From: CAYSCW01 sp964449165
GTDB lineage: Bacteria > Acidobacteriota > Aminicenantia > Aminicenantales > Aminicenantaceae
Assembly: GCA_964449165.1 (NCBI GenBank)
Contig: CAYVAT010000026.1
Coordinates: 1 to 45,124, forward strand
Length of the DNA: 45,124 bases
Direction: 5' to 3'
Below are positions 7,676-14,600 of the stretch, piece after piece. A program made the position numbers and the translations under genes. Within the stretch, counting starts at the first letter, position 1, and the number at the start of each line of letters is the position of its first letter. The notes under the pieces are model-generated. The model ran no database searches. It had not been told where the DNA came from and saw only the letters and a list, made by a program, of their open reading frames with translations.

Positions 7676-9994
7676 TTATTTGATTATTCTGGGAGTGATG
7701 AAGATGAGGAGTTCTCGATTTGTTTTTGTGCGTGCGAATGATTTAAACAAACTTCCCAGAATTGGTATTTTATGGAAAAATGGGACTTTTTCTCGGGTAA
7801 TGGAGTCTTCTGTTCTGTAAATTCCTCCTATGACCGTTGTCCCCCCGTCAGGCACCATGACCGTTGTCTCTGCACTCTGGGTGATGATGGGAGGGATTCC
7901 GCTAACAAGATTAGCAAAATCAGCAGCATTGTTTCTGATTTCTATGTACATGATAATGGTTCCTTCAGCCGTGATCTGAGGGGTTGCTCTTAGTTCTAAG
8001 GCGGCATTCACGTACCTGGTGGTTACGGTGAAATTGGCGACTGTCTGGACAGGAATCTGTCTTCCTTGAAGAATTTCTGCTTCCTGGTTGTTGAGCGTAG
8101 TGACTTTGGGGGCCGAGATGATACGTCCCTCACCGGAAGTTTCTAAGGCTGAGATGGCCATATCGAGTCTGAACGTATCTAAAATGTTGGCAAAAGAAAT
8201 TCCCATGGCCGCATTAAAAGCAGGGGCAGGCAGATTAACGGCGTACCCCCCTAATGGTCCACCGATTCCCTTGGTCACGAGGCCTTCAGGAATAATGGCC
8301 CCATCCACCAGGACCTTATGCGGAAACTCCATCGATGTCTGGTTTCCATAGAAGGGATCAGCAATGCCTTTAAATCCCCACTGGATTCCAACGTTTCGAA
8401 CGAAGTTGGATGTTGCCTCCACGATTCTTGCTTCGATAGAGACCTGAGGAGTTGCAGTGTCGAAAACAGATATGAGTCTTTCTATCAGGTCGATCCTCTC
8501 CTCCACATCAGAAATAACCAAGGTGTTTGTCCGGGCATCAATGATGATTTCTCCTCTTGTCGAGAGCTTGCCCTGGAGTAGACCTTGGACTTCGCTGGCC
8601 TTGGAGTAAGAAAGAGTGAATGTTCTCACCAGTAATGGGCCAGCCATTTCTTTGGATTCATCCAGCCTTCTCTGTTCTTCTTGTTCCCGTGTGAGAACGA
8701 CAATAGGGGCAATCCGTAGGATGTTTCTCTCCAGGGTTTTGCCCATTTTGTTTATTTTGAGGATGATGTCGAGGGCTTGATCCCAAGGGACGTCCTTCAG
8801 ATCGACGGTAACGGTTCCCCTCACTTCTGGATCGAAAACAACATTTAAACCAGCAAACTCACCCAAATACAGAATTACATCTCGCAGGTCAGCATCTTTG
8901 AATTTCAGGCTGAGAGTTTCCCCTGTGTATTCTTCTTCAGGAGCAGTGATGGTTTTCGGTTTGAACTGTTCCTCTCGGATTTTCTCTTGAAGAGCGCCAT
9001 TATTCCCATCTTCGGAGAAAACGGGCTGTGGTGCCTCCTTATTCTTTTTTGGAGCAGGAGGAGGAAGAGTTTCTTCTTTTTCTTCAGGGGGGAGCGTTTC
9101 TTCTTTTTCTTCAATGGAATTGTCTTCATCTTGCGGAGGCTGAGGTTCTGGCTCTTGGATTTGAACTTGCTGTTGCTCGCTTGAGACAAAGGTTTGTACC
9201 GGCTCATTGCGGAAAAAGGAAATGATGAGACCATTATCTTCCGTATTTAAGGTATAAAATGTCGGCTCGGTAAGATCCAGGACGATCCTGGTAATAGTGT
9301 ATGGATCAGAGATTTGAAATTGTGACACCCTGACCTTTTCCACGCCGAGCTTATTTACAGGATAAACTGTATGGTCGGAATAAAGGGTATCGAAAAGATC
9401 TACAACCAAGCGAGGGGGATTGTCCAGAGCAAACACTTGGCTTACGGCTTTCTTGCTCATCTTGGCTAAGACATCGATTCTGTCGCTTTTTTGGGAGATG
9501 TTGATTTTTCTGAGAAAAACCGTCCCTTCGCTCATCTCTTCAAGCTCTTCTGCTTTTTTCTCCTCCAGAGAGTAATCTTCCATGTTTCTCTGGTATGTGT
9601 TGAGTTCGATAATCGTATTCGTTCCTTCAGAGAAGATGCGATAGGGAATGCGCTCTAGGAGGCTGATGAGAAGGTGGAGCTTCTGGGCTCCTTGGGTTTT
9701 GATTTCGATGTCCTTCACAGAGGAGGCATCAGGTTGAATGATCTTAGGCGGGATATCTGTTCTGATTTTATCCAGTTCGATAACCATGGTAGCGGGAGCG
9801 TCCTGTGCATAGTAAGATTTGGGAGTGGGAAGAGGTGCGTTGGATTCGAGACAGATTTTTGTGTTGAGCTTTCCGGGATGGACAGAAATATTATCTATAT
9901 AGACTGGGGAGCTATCTTTGAAGGCATATCCGCTTAACAAGAGAGGAATAAGACAAACAAGTGTTATGGCTTGCCAGTAAATTTTCTTTTTCAT
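7676..9994 (-). CDS. pilQ: type IV pilus secretin PilQ
   Basis: This is the outer-membrane channel for type IV pili, 772 residues. A signal peptide (WQAITLVCLIPLLLSGYAF) is followed by two AMIN-type domains (about residues 30-130 and 155-270) that bind peptidoglycan in this family. A Pro/Glu-rich linker with a short internal duplication (KEETLPP twice, about 295-315) comes next. The STN domain (about 360-425: LSLKFKDADLRDVILYLGEFAG) and the secretin N-domain lead to the secretin core, which ends VPFFHKIPILGSLFKS and LLIFITPRII. The start is set by GAGGAG about 8 nt upstream. The ATG follows the pilP stop codon by one base. Confidence 0.96.
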   Translation of the reverse strand: MKKKIYWQAITLVCLIPLLLSGYAFKDSSPVYIDNISVHPGKLNTKICLESNAPLPTPKSYYAQDAPATMVIELDKIRTDIPPKIIQPDASSVKDIEIKTQGAQKLHLLISLLERIPYRIFSEGTNTIIELNTYQRNMEDYSLEEKKAEELEEMSEGTVFLRKINISQKSDRIDVLAKMSKKAVSQVFALDNPPRLVVDLFDTLYSDHTVYPVNKLGVEKVRVSQFQISDPYTITRIVLDLTEPTFYTLNTEDNGLIISFFRNEPVQTFVSSEQQQVQIQEPEPQPPQDEDNSIEEKEETLPPEEKEETLPPPAPKKNKEAPQPVFSEDGNNGALQEKIREEQFKPKTITAPEEEYTGETLSLKFKDADLRDVILYLGEFAGLNVVFDPEVRGTVTVDLKDVPWDQALDIILKINKMGKTLERNILRIAPIVVLTREQEEQRRLDESKEMAGPLLVRTFTLSYSKASEVQGLLQGKLSTRGEIIIDARTNTLVISDVEERIDLIERLISVFDTATPQVSIEARIVEATSNFVRNVGIQWGFKGIADPFYGNQTSMEFPHKVLVDGAIIPEGLVTKGIGGPLGGYAVNLPAPAFNAAMGISFANILDTFRLDMAISALETSGEGRIISAPKVTTLNNQEAEILQGRQIPVQTVANFTVTTRYVNAALELRATPQITAEGTIIMYIEIRNNAADFANLVSGIPPIITQSAETTVMVPDGGTTVIGGIYRTEDSITREKVPFFHKIPILGSLFKSFARTKTNRELLIFITPRIIK

Positions 9995-9995
9995 A

Positions 9996-10457
9996 TTATC
10001 GCTCCTCTGGTTTAATTTCTTTGACGATATCCGTTGGTTTCCTTAAGGGAATGCCTCTTTCTTCGGTTTTACGGAAAACCACTTGGAATTCCTTTATGGA
10101 TAGAACAAAACCGTCGGCAAATTTCTGGCCGACTTTAATGAAGTAGGGAAATCCCTGGGGGCCGTTGATGATAGCCGTGAATGTTCCTTTGGCTTCCACG
10201 ATGCCTATCAGGTTGACGTCATCGATGGACATCTGGGAAATCCCTCCAACCAAGGCTTTCTCCTTAACATCTCTGCCTCTCAGCAGGTTCCGGAATGGGT
10301 CTCTTCTTCCTCTCGGATTGTATAAAGGAAGATGCTCTTCCTGTTTTTGAGCTTTGAGTCCTGTGGGTGTTGTCTTTTTTTCTTCCTGGAAAGAAAGCAA
10401 GGAAGCAGAAATGGTAAAGAAACAGACCAAAATTAAAATTATCACTGAATTTTTCAT
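9996..10457 (-). CDS. pilP: PilP-like pilus assembly lipoprotein/inner-membrane protein
   Basis: The protein has 153 residues. The N-terminal hydrophobic segment (VIILILVCFFTISASLLSF) is a signal or anchor without an obvious lipobox cysteine, whereas PilP of proteobacteria is acylated. The GRRDPFRNLL motif (about residues 50-60) and the beta domain (LIGIVEAKGTFTAIINGPQGFPYFIKVGQKFADGFVLSI) match PilP. The PilP HR domain docks to the PilQ N0 domain. The start codon overlaps the pilO stop (ATGA), so the two are translationally coupled. Order and size support pilP, with the caution that sequence divergence is considerable. Confidence 0.88.
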   Translation of the reverse strand: MKNSVIILILVCFFTISASLLSFQEEKKTTPTGLKAQKQEEHLPLYNPRGRRDPFRNLLRGRDVKEKALVGGISQMSIDDVNLIGIVEAKGTFTAIINGPQGFPYFIKVGQKFADGFVLSIKEFQVVFRKTEERGIPLRKPTDIVKEIKPEER

Positions 10458-11035
10458 TCGGTATTCCCTGTTTGTTCTTGAGTTTTTTCCGAAGGACCGC
10501 TTTCCTCATGGAAAATATAGGTTTTGGCGGTCCAGGTTGCTGATAGTGTTGTCGATTCATTCTGATCATCGAGAGATTTTATGGAAAAACTCTCCACATT
10601 GAAGATTCGGGAGAACCGGCTCAACCGATCGAAGAACATGGCAAGGTTATGGTAGTTGCCTGTTATTTCTAAGGTAATCGGCCATTCTGCGTAAAACTCC
10701 TTGTCGATTTCCCCTTTGGGAGTAAATTTAGTGATGTTTAAGTAAGAGTCGTAAGCCAGCTGCTGCATTCTTCTCAAGATGTCGCTTATCTCTCTTTTCT
10801 GCGGGATAATGGCCTCAAGATCTTTTAGAAGGGCATCCATCTTCTGTATCTCTGCTTCAATTCTGTCAAGCTGCTTCTTTTTTATTCGCAGTTGGGCGAC
10901 TTCATCCTCAACCTTTATTCTTTCCTCTTTCAAGTCTGTTAGCTCCTGGTTCTTGGGCTTATAGTAGAACATATAGAAAAGCCCGAATATAATGACAGCC
11001 AGAAGTAAGTAACCGTACCAAGGCCAATTTCTCAT
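10454..11035 (-). CDS. pilO: type IV pilus inner-membrane alignment protein PilO
   Basis: The protein has 193 residues. It has a short cytoplasmic tip and one transmembrane helix (WYGYLLLAVIIFGLFYMFYY). A periplasmic coiled coil of about 55 residues (ELTDLKEERIKVEDEVAQL onward) follows, then the ferredoxin-like domain with ITLEITGNYHNLAMFFDRLS, the hallmark of PilO. PilO dimerises with PilN and links the inner-membrane platform to PilP and PilQ. It overlaps pilN upstream and pilP downstream by 4 nt each. Confidence 0.93.
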   Translation of the reverse strand: MRNWPWYGYLLLAVIIFGLFYMFYYKPKNQELTDLKEERIKVEDEVAQLRIKKKQLDRIEAEIQKMDALLKDLEAIIPQKREISDILRRMQQLAYDSYLNITKFTPKGEIDKEFYAEWPITLEITGNYHNLAMFFDRLSRFSRIFNVESFSIKSLDDQNESTTLSATWTAKTYIFHEESGPSEKTQEQTGNTE

Positions 11036-11649
11036 TTCTTTTCCTCTTGCATTGATTCTTCTGATCCCTCTAAATGCTCTCCGGGGAGAACATATTGGGC
11101 TGTCAGAGTGAATTCCAGGAATTGATCATTCTGCTCTGTTTTTTGAGCGGAAGAGATGAGGTTCACGTTTTGAAAGTAAGGGCTGCTTTCTAAATTATAA
11201 ATATAGTCAGCGATGAGACTGTTGGAGAGAGCCCGTCCCTTGATCTCAACTCTCTGTCCCTTGTACTCAGCTTCCGTCAGCCACACCCAATCTGGAATGT
11301 TCTTGCTAAGCTCATCCATGATCCTTACTGCCAGTGTTTGTTGGGCTTTCAGTTGAGTGATGAGGTTGATTTTTCTTTCCAGAGTCTTCTTTTGCTGCTC
11401 CAGTTTTTCCAGCGTCTCAACAACGTACTGGAGCTGCTCTTTTTCCAGTTGGGCTGCTTCGAGAAGTTTACTTTCCTTACTAATGGCGCTTCTTTGCATT
11501 AGATAAAGAGCAGCAATGGCTATGATGAGAACCGGGATTATGATGTATGAAAGTTGAAACTTTATCTCTTTTCTTATCCTTGGGGTTGGGGCGGTAGGTT
11601 TTTCCCTTAATTCCTTTTTTTCCGGTTTTAAGAGGTTTATCCTAATCAT
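11032..11649 (-). CDS. pilN: type IV pilus assembly protein PilN
   Basis: The protein has 205 residues. It begins MIRINLLKPEKKE, the conserved cytoplasmic INLLP-like motif that inserts into a groove of PilM. A proline-rich linker, one transmembrane helix (YIIIPVLIIAIAALYLM) and a coiled coil (LEAAQLEKEQLQYVVETLE) follow. A periplasmic domain with WVWLTEAEYKGQRVEIKGRA completes the family pattern. It starts 3 nt after the pilM stop and overlaps pilO by ATGA. The C-terminus is Glu-rich and extends slightly beyond the usual domain. Confidence 0.93.
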   Translation of the reverse strand: MIRINLLKPEKKELREKPTAPTPRIRKEIKFQLSYIIIPVLIIAIAALYLMQRSAISKESKLLEAAQLEKEQLQYVVETLEKLEQQKKTLERKINLITQLKAQQTLAVRIMDELSKNIPDWVWLTEAEYKGQRVEIKGRALSNSLIADYIYNLESSPYFQNVNLISSAQKTEQNDQFLEFTLTAQYVLPGEHLEGSEESMQEEKK

Positions 11650-11652
11650 GGC

Positions 11653-12732
11653 TTATTTCTCGACTTTCCTTGTTGCCAGGCCTGTGGCTACCCCGAAAAG
11701 AGCAGCCATCTCTTGATTATATAGAGGGTCAAATTTACTCTCATCGTAATCTATTTTTCGGAAGGGATTGAGGAGCTCTGTCTTGATGCTGAATTTTTTC
11801 TCGAAGAGGAGAGGAAAATCCTTTATCTTGGACAGGCCGCCGCTGAGAAAAATCTGATCGATTTTTTTCTCTCTTTTTTCTCCTGCTTCGTAGAAGCTGA
11901 AAGTTTTTTCTATTTCCTCCAATAGATTTTCGATATTAGTGAACAGAGATGATTCCAATTGTTCTGAAGAGATCTGGCCAGCGGGGATACCCTTGAGCAC
12001 CTTTTCTGCGTCATCGAAGCTGATGCCGAGGTCTTTGCTCAGATTTTCTGCAAAAAAGAATCCGCCGAGAGAAAGATCTCTGAATAGCTGAGGAATGCTT
12101 TTTTCAATGATGATGATGTTGGTTATGTTTGCCCCTATGTTAATGATAGCCAATGTTTTTTCTTTGAGTGTGTCAGGATAATTGACCTCCATAGCATTCT
12201 GGAGGGCAAAAACATCCACTTCTATCGCTTCAAGATTCTTACGGGCCTGATGAACAACATTGCTGTAGTTGGCTATTTTGTCTTTCTTGGCAGCAACCAG
12301 CAGAATATCTAGATTCTGTTCTTCTGAAATAGGAGAAGGCTTCAAGATCGCATAGTCCACATTTGTTTCTTCATAAGGATAGGGAATGTTGTGTTTGGCT
12401 TCCCAGATGATGGATTCCGCCAATTCCTCGGTGTCCATAGAGGGGAGGGAAATTTTCTTTATGATGACAGAATTTCCAGAGATAGATATGGCTATGTTTT
12501 TATTAGAGATTTTATTTTCATCAAAGATCATTCTTATTTTTTCCACAACTGCTGAAGAATCGATGACGGTTCCTTCAACGATGGCATCACGAGGGAGAAG
12601 TTCATAGCCGATTTTTTTGACTTCATAAGCATGTTCACCTTCTTTCCTCTTGGCGTTGAGTTCGACGGCTTTTATTGAACTTGAACCTATATCAACACCG
12701 ACCAGTCCCTTTTCTCGACCGAAACCGAACAT
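11653..12732 (-). CDS. pilM: type IV pilus assembly actin-like ATPase PilM
   Basis: This is a cytoplasmic actin/FtsA-like protein of about 359 residues that binds the PilN tail. Visible motifs are VGVDIGSSSIKAVEL (phosphate 1 loop), ISISGNSVIIKKISLPSM, the AKHNIPYPYEE segment typical of PilM, LAIINIGANITNIIII (phosphate 2 loop) and IFLSGGLSKIKDF (adenosine loop). I prefer the ATG at 12732: GGAGAG lies 6 nt upstream of it, while the ATG at 12738 directly abuts that sequence. It follows coaD by a short gap and is the first pilus gene of the operon. Confidence 0.95.
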   Translation of the reverse strand: MFGFGREKGLVGVDIGSSSIKAVELNAKRKEGEHAYEVKKIGYELLPRDAIVEGTVIDSSAVVEKIRMIFDENKISNKNIAISISGNSVIIKKISLPSMDTEELAESIIWEAKHNIPYPYEETNVDYAILKPSPISEEQNLDILLVAAKKDKIANYSNVVHQARKNLEAIEVDVFALQNAMEVNYPDTLKEKTLAIINIGANITNIIIIEKSIPQLFRDLSLGGFFFAENLSKDLGISFDDAEKVLKGIPAGQISSEQLESSLFTNIENLLEEIEKTFSFYEAGEKREKKIDQIFLSGGLSKIKDFPLLFEKKFSIKTELLNPFRKIDYDESKFDPLYNQEMAALFGVATGLATRKVEK

Positions 12733-12765
12733 TTTCATCTCTCCATCTTTATGATTTAAACAGGA

Positions 12766-13251
12766 TTACTCTTTTTTAAATTTTCCTCTCATTTTTTTTT
12801 CCACATGCTGGGGAAGCAAATCCAGGAGGCTTCCGCCTAGCATGTAAACCTCTTTAACTAACATTGAGCTGAGGAAAGTGTAATCCACACTGGGCATCAT
12901 GAAGAACGTTTCGATTTCTGGGTTGAGCTTTCTATTCATTAGAGCCATTTGGAACTCGTATTCGAAATCCGAGATAGCCCTGAGTCCTCTTATGACGATT
13001 TTGGCATCGTTCTTCTTTGCAAATTCGACAAGGAGACCGTGGAAGACTTTCACTTCCACATTTTTTTCATCAACAAACTCCTCCTCAATCATCTCTACTC
13101 TTTCTTTAGTCGCGAAAAGAGCGCTCTTTTTGGGGTTTTCGAGAACTGCTACTAAAATTTTATCAAAGATTTTTAATCCCCTGCGTATGATATCCACATG
13201 CCCGTTAGTGATAGGATCAAAGGAACCCGGATACACAGCTCTGTTTTCCAT
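12766..13251 (-). CDS. coaD: phosphopantetheine adenylyltransferase
   Basis: CoaD adenylates 4'-phosphopantetheine to dephospho-CoA, the penultimate step of CoA synthesis. The length, 161 residues, is standard. The nucleotidyltransferase signature AVYPGSFDPITNGHVDIIRRG is at residues 5-25. KKSALFATKERVEMI, VIRGLRAISDFEYEFQMALMNRKL and the FLSSMLVKEVYMLGG motif are all present. It is the first gene of the pil operon, with 33 nt between its stop and the chosen pilM start. This is an unusual partner, since coaD more often follows rsmD. The ribosome-binding site before the ATG is weak. Confidence 0.95.
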   Translation of the reverse strand: MENRAVYPGSFDPITNGHVDIIRRGLKIFDKILVAVLENPKKSALFATKERVEMIEEEFVDEKNVEVKVFHGLLVEFAKKNDAKIVIRGLRAISDFEYEFQMALMNRKLNPEIETFFMMPSVDYTFLSSMLVKEVYMLGGSLLDLLPQHVEKKMRGKFKKE

Positions 13252-13460
13252 TTTAGATCATTTTTATGGCGAAGCATGCATCGACAGCCCCTGCTCTTTT
13301 CAAAGACGTCTGAAGTAGCATAGGTCTCTCATCACAATAGCCTTGCCCTCTTATTCTTGTATGGAAATAAGGATTTTTAGCCATTTTTGCTAAGCTTTGT
13401 TCCCTTTGGGTAACGGAATGTATCACTTTACCCGGCTTTAAACCTTCTCTGATTTTGTAA
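13252..13460 (-). promoter_or_regulatory. long 5' leader of the coaD-pilMNOPQ operon with competing hairpins
   Basis: About 200 nt separate the promoter below from coaD, without a convincing gene. On the - strand, GGGTAA (13433-13428) can pair with TTACCC (13413-13408). The same GTTACCC (13414-13408) can instead pair with GGGAAC (13404-13399), with an AAA loop and one bulged A. A further small hairpin is TTAGC/GCTAA (13393-13377). Mutually exclusive hairpins suggest an attenuator or riboswitch-like leader. I compared it by eye with c-di-GMP-I and other classes and found no convincing match. Confidence 0.35.
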
Positions 13461-13489
13461 AAAATACACCATATATAGCCAAATGTCAA
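13461..13489 (-). promoter_or_regulatory. sigma-70-type promoter of the coaD-pil operon
   Basis: On the - strand, TTGACA (13489-13484), a 17-nt spacer and TATTTT (13466-13461) form a near-consensus promoter. Transcription would start near 13454, about 200 nt before coaD. A 107-codon open frame covering the promoter and leader (13253-13576, - strand) has no family resemblance and is probably not coding. Confidence 0.6.
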
Positions 13490-13712
13490 GTCAAAACCAC
13501 TAAATATTGGAAAAATTTTTAACAGAGAAGATGCAATCCGGTTTATTCTGGAACTGAATATTCTTTTATAAGACATATGAACTGCTTTAATATTTTTGTC
13601 TTAATAATTTACGGATTGAAAAGGAGAGGTCAATCACCAGTGAAGAGGATTCTCATGGTGAATTTTTCATCCTTTATCTCACCTTTAAAGGCTAGGGTGG
13701 CGAGAGCGTTTG

Positions 13713-13820
13713 TTTCCGTGATAGCTAATAATAGCGGCGGCTGGGATCCATCCTCGCCAAGACCCTCCCACCCGCCACTATGGGCTTCGGATGGACCCCA
13801 GCCGCTTCCTATCACGGAAA
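13713..13820 (+). repeat. long-hairpin intergenic element, copy A
   Basis: The conserved apical core is 13747-13795 (49 nt). It starts TCCATCCTCGCCAAGACC and ends ATGGGCTTCGGATGGA, so its ends pair (TCCATCC with GGATGGA). Flanking arms extend the stem perfectly in two blocks: GCGGCTGGG (13737-13745) with CCCAGCCGC (13797-13805), and TTTCCGTGATAG (13713-13724) with CTATCACGGAAA (13809-13820). The element lies between divergent coaD and the PCMT gene, ending 51 nt before the PCMT start. Copies B, C and D are at 17.1, 22.1 and 24.4 kb. Confidence 0.93.
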
Positions 13821-13871
13821 TACGGCAGCCGGGGTTGATTGATTTCTTTCTTCGTTTAAGAGAAAATAAAA

Positions 13872-14600
13872 ATGATGAAAATGACGAAAATTGTGGGGTT
13901 GATCCTTTTTTTAGGGATAAGCGTTTCTCTTGCCTCCTTTGATAAGGAACCAGCCTACACTCGGAAGAGGGAAAAAATGGTCCGGGAGCAACTCATGAGT
14001 CGGGATATCACCGACAAAAGAGTTTTGGATGCCATGAGTAAGGTTCCTCGCCACCTTTTCGTCTCCCCTTCCTATCGTCGTCAAGCCTATGGAGATTATC
14101 CTCTGCCTATCGACGAAGGACAGACCATATCGCAGCCTTATATAGTTGCCTTGATGACCCAATATCTCAAGGTTGGAGAGGATGATAAGGTACTGGAAAT
14201 CGGAACCGGTTCTGGCTATCAGGCAGCGGTTTTAGCTCATCTTACAAACCAGGTTTACTCAATAGAGATAAGAGAAAAACTGGCTGAGAAGGCTTCTGCC
14301 ACCCTGGCAAAGCTTGGCTATGATCAGGTCAAAGTGAAATGGGGCGATGGCTACTATGGTTGGGAGGAACATGCACCATATGATGCCATCATCGTCACCT
14401 GTGCAGCCAATCATATCCCTCCGCCCCTCCTCCAACAGTTAAAGCAAGGGGGGAGGCTCATCATTCCTTTGGGGAGTACCCTTTATTTTCAGACCTTGAC
14501 ACTGATTACCAAGACCGATGGAAAGCCCCAGGTCGAGCACATCTCAGGTGTTCGATTCGTACCCATGACCGGAGAAGCTCAAAAGAGGAAGAGTCAGTAA
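13872..14600 (+). CDS. pcm: exported protein-L-isoaspartate O-methyltransferase
   Basis: PCMT methylates isoaspartyl residues in damaged proteins using S-adenosylmethionine. The catalytic domain is complete: PRHLFV, YGDYPLPIDEGQTISQPYIVA (residues about 74-94), the SAM-binding loop VLEIGTGSGYQAAVLAHL, and the late PPPLLQQLKQGGRLIIPLG. An N-terminal extension (MTKIVGLILFLGISVSLASF) looks like a cleavable signal peptide, so the enzyme is probably periplasmic. Cytosolic PCMT lacks such an extension. The start is uncertain among ATGs at 13872, 13875 and 13881, all keeping the signal. The 3' end overlaps the convergent membrane-protein gene by 57 nt. Confidence 0.92.
   Translation: MMKMTKIVGLILFLGISVSLASFDKEPAYTRKREKMVREQLMSRDITDKRVLDAMSKVPRHLFVSPSYRRQAYGDYPLPIDEGQTISQPYIVALMTQYLKVGEDDKVLEIGTGSGYQAAVLAHLTNQVYSIEIREKLAEKASATLAKLGYDQVKVKWGDGYYGWEEHAPYDAIIVTCAANHIPPPLLQQLKQGGRLIIPLGSTLYFQTLTLITKTDGKPQVEHISGVRFVPMTGEAQKRKSQ

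Noticed and set aside
9050..9115. Repetitive Glu/Lys-coding stretch in pilQ as a separate repeat element
   Set aside because: It is a short in-frame duplication in the Pro/Glu linker between AMIN and STN domains, normal for PilQ.
13377..13433. c-di-GMP-I (GEMM) riboswitch in the coaD leader, suggested by an ACAAAGC stretch
   Set aside because: The P2/P3 stem arrangement and GNRA tetraloop do not fit; only a short sequence resemblance remains.
13253..13576. 107-codon frame on the - strand upstream of coaD
   Set aside because: It covers the coaD-pil promoter and leader, has no family resemblance and no ribosome-binding site.
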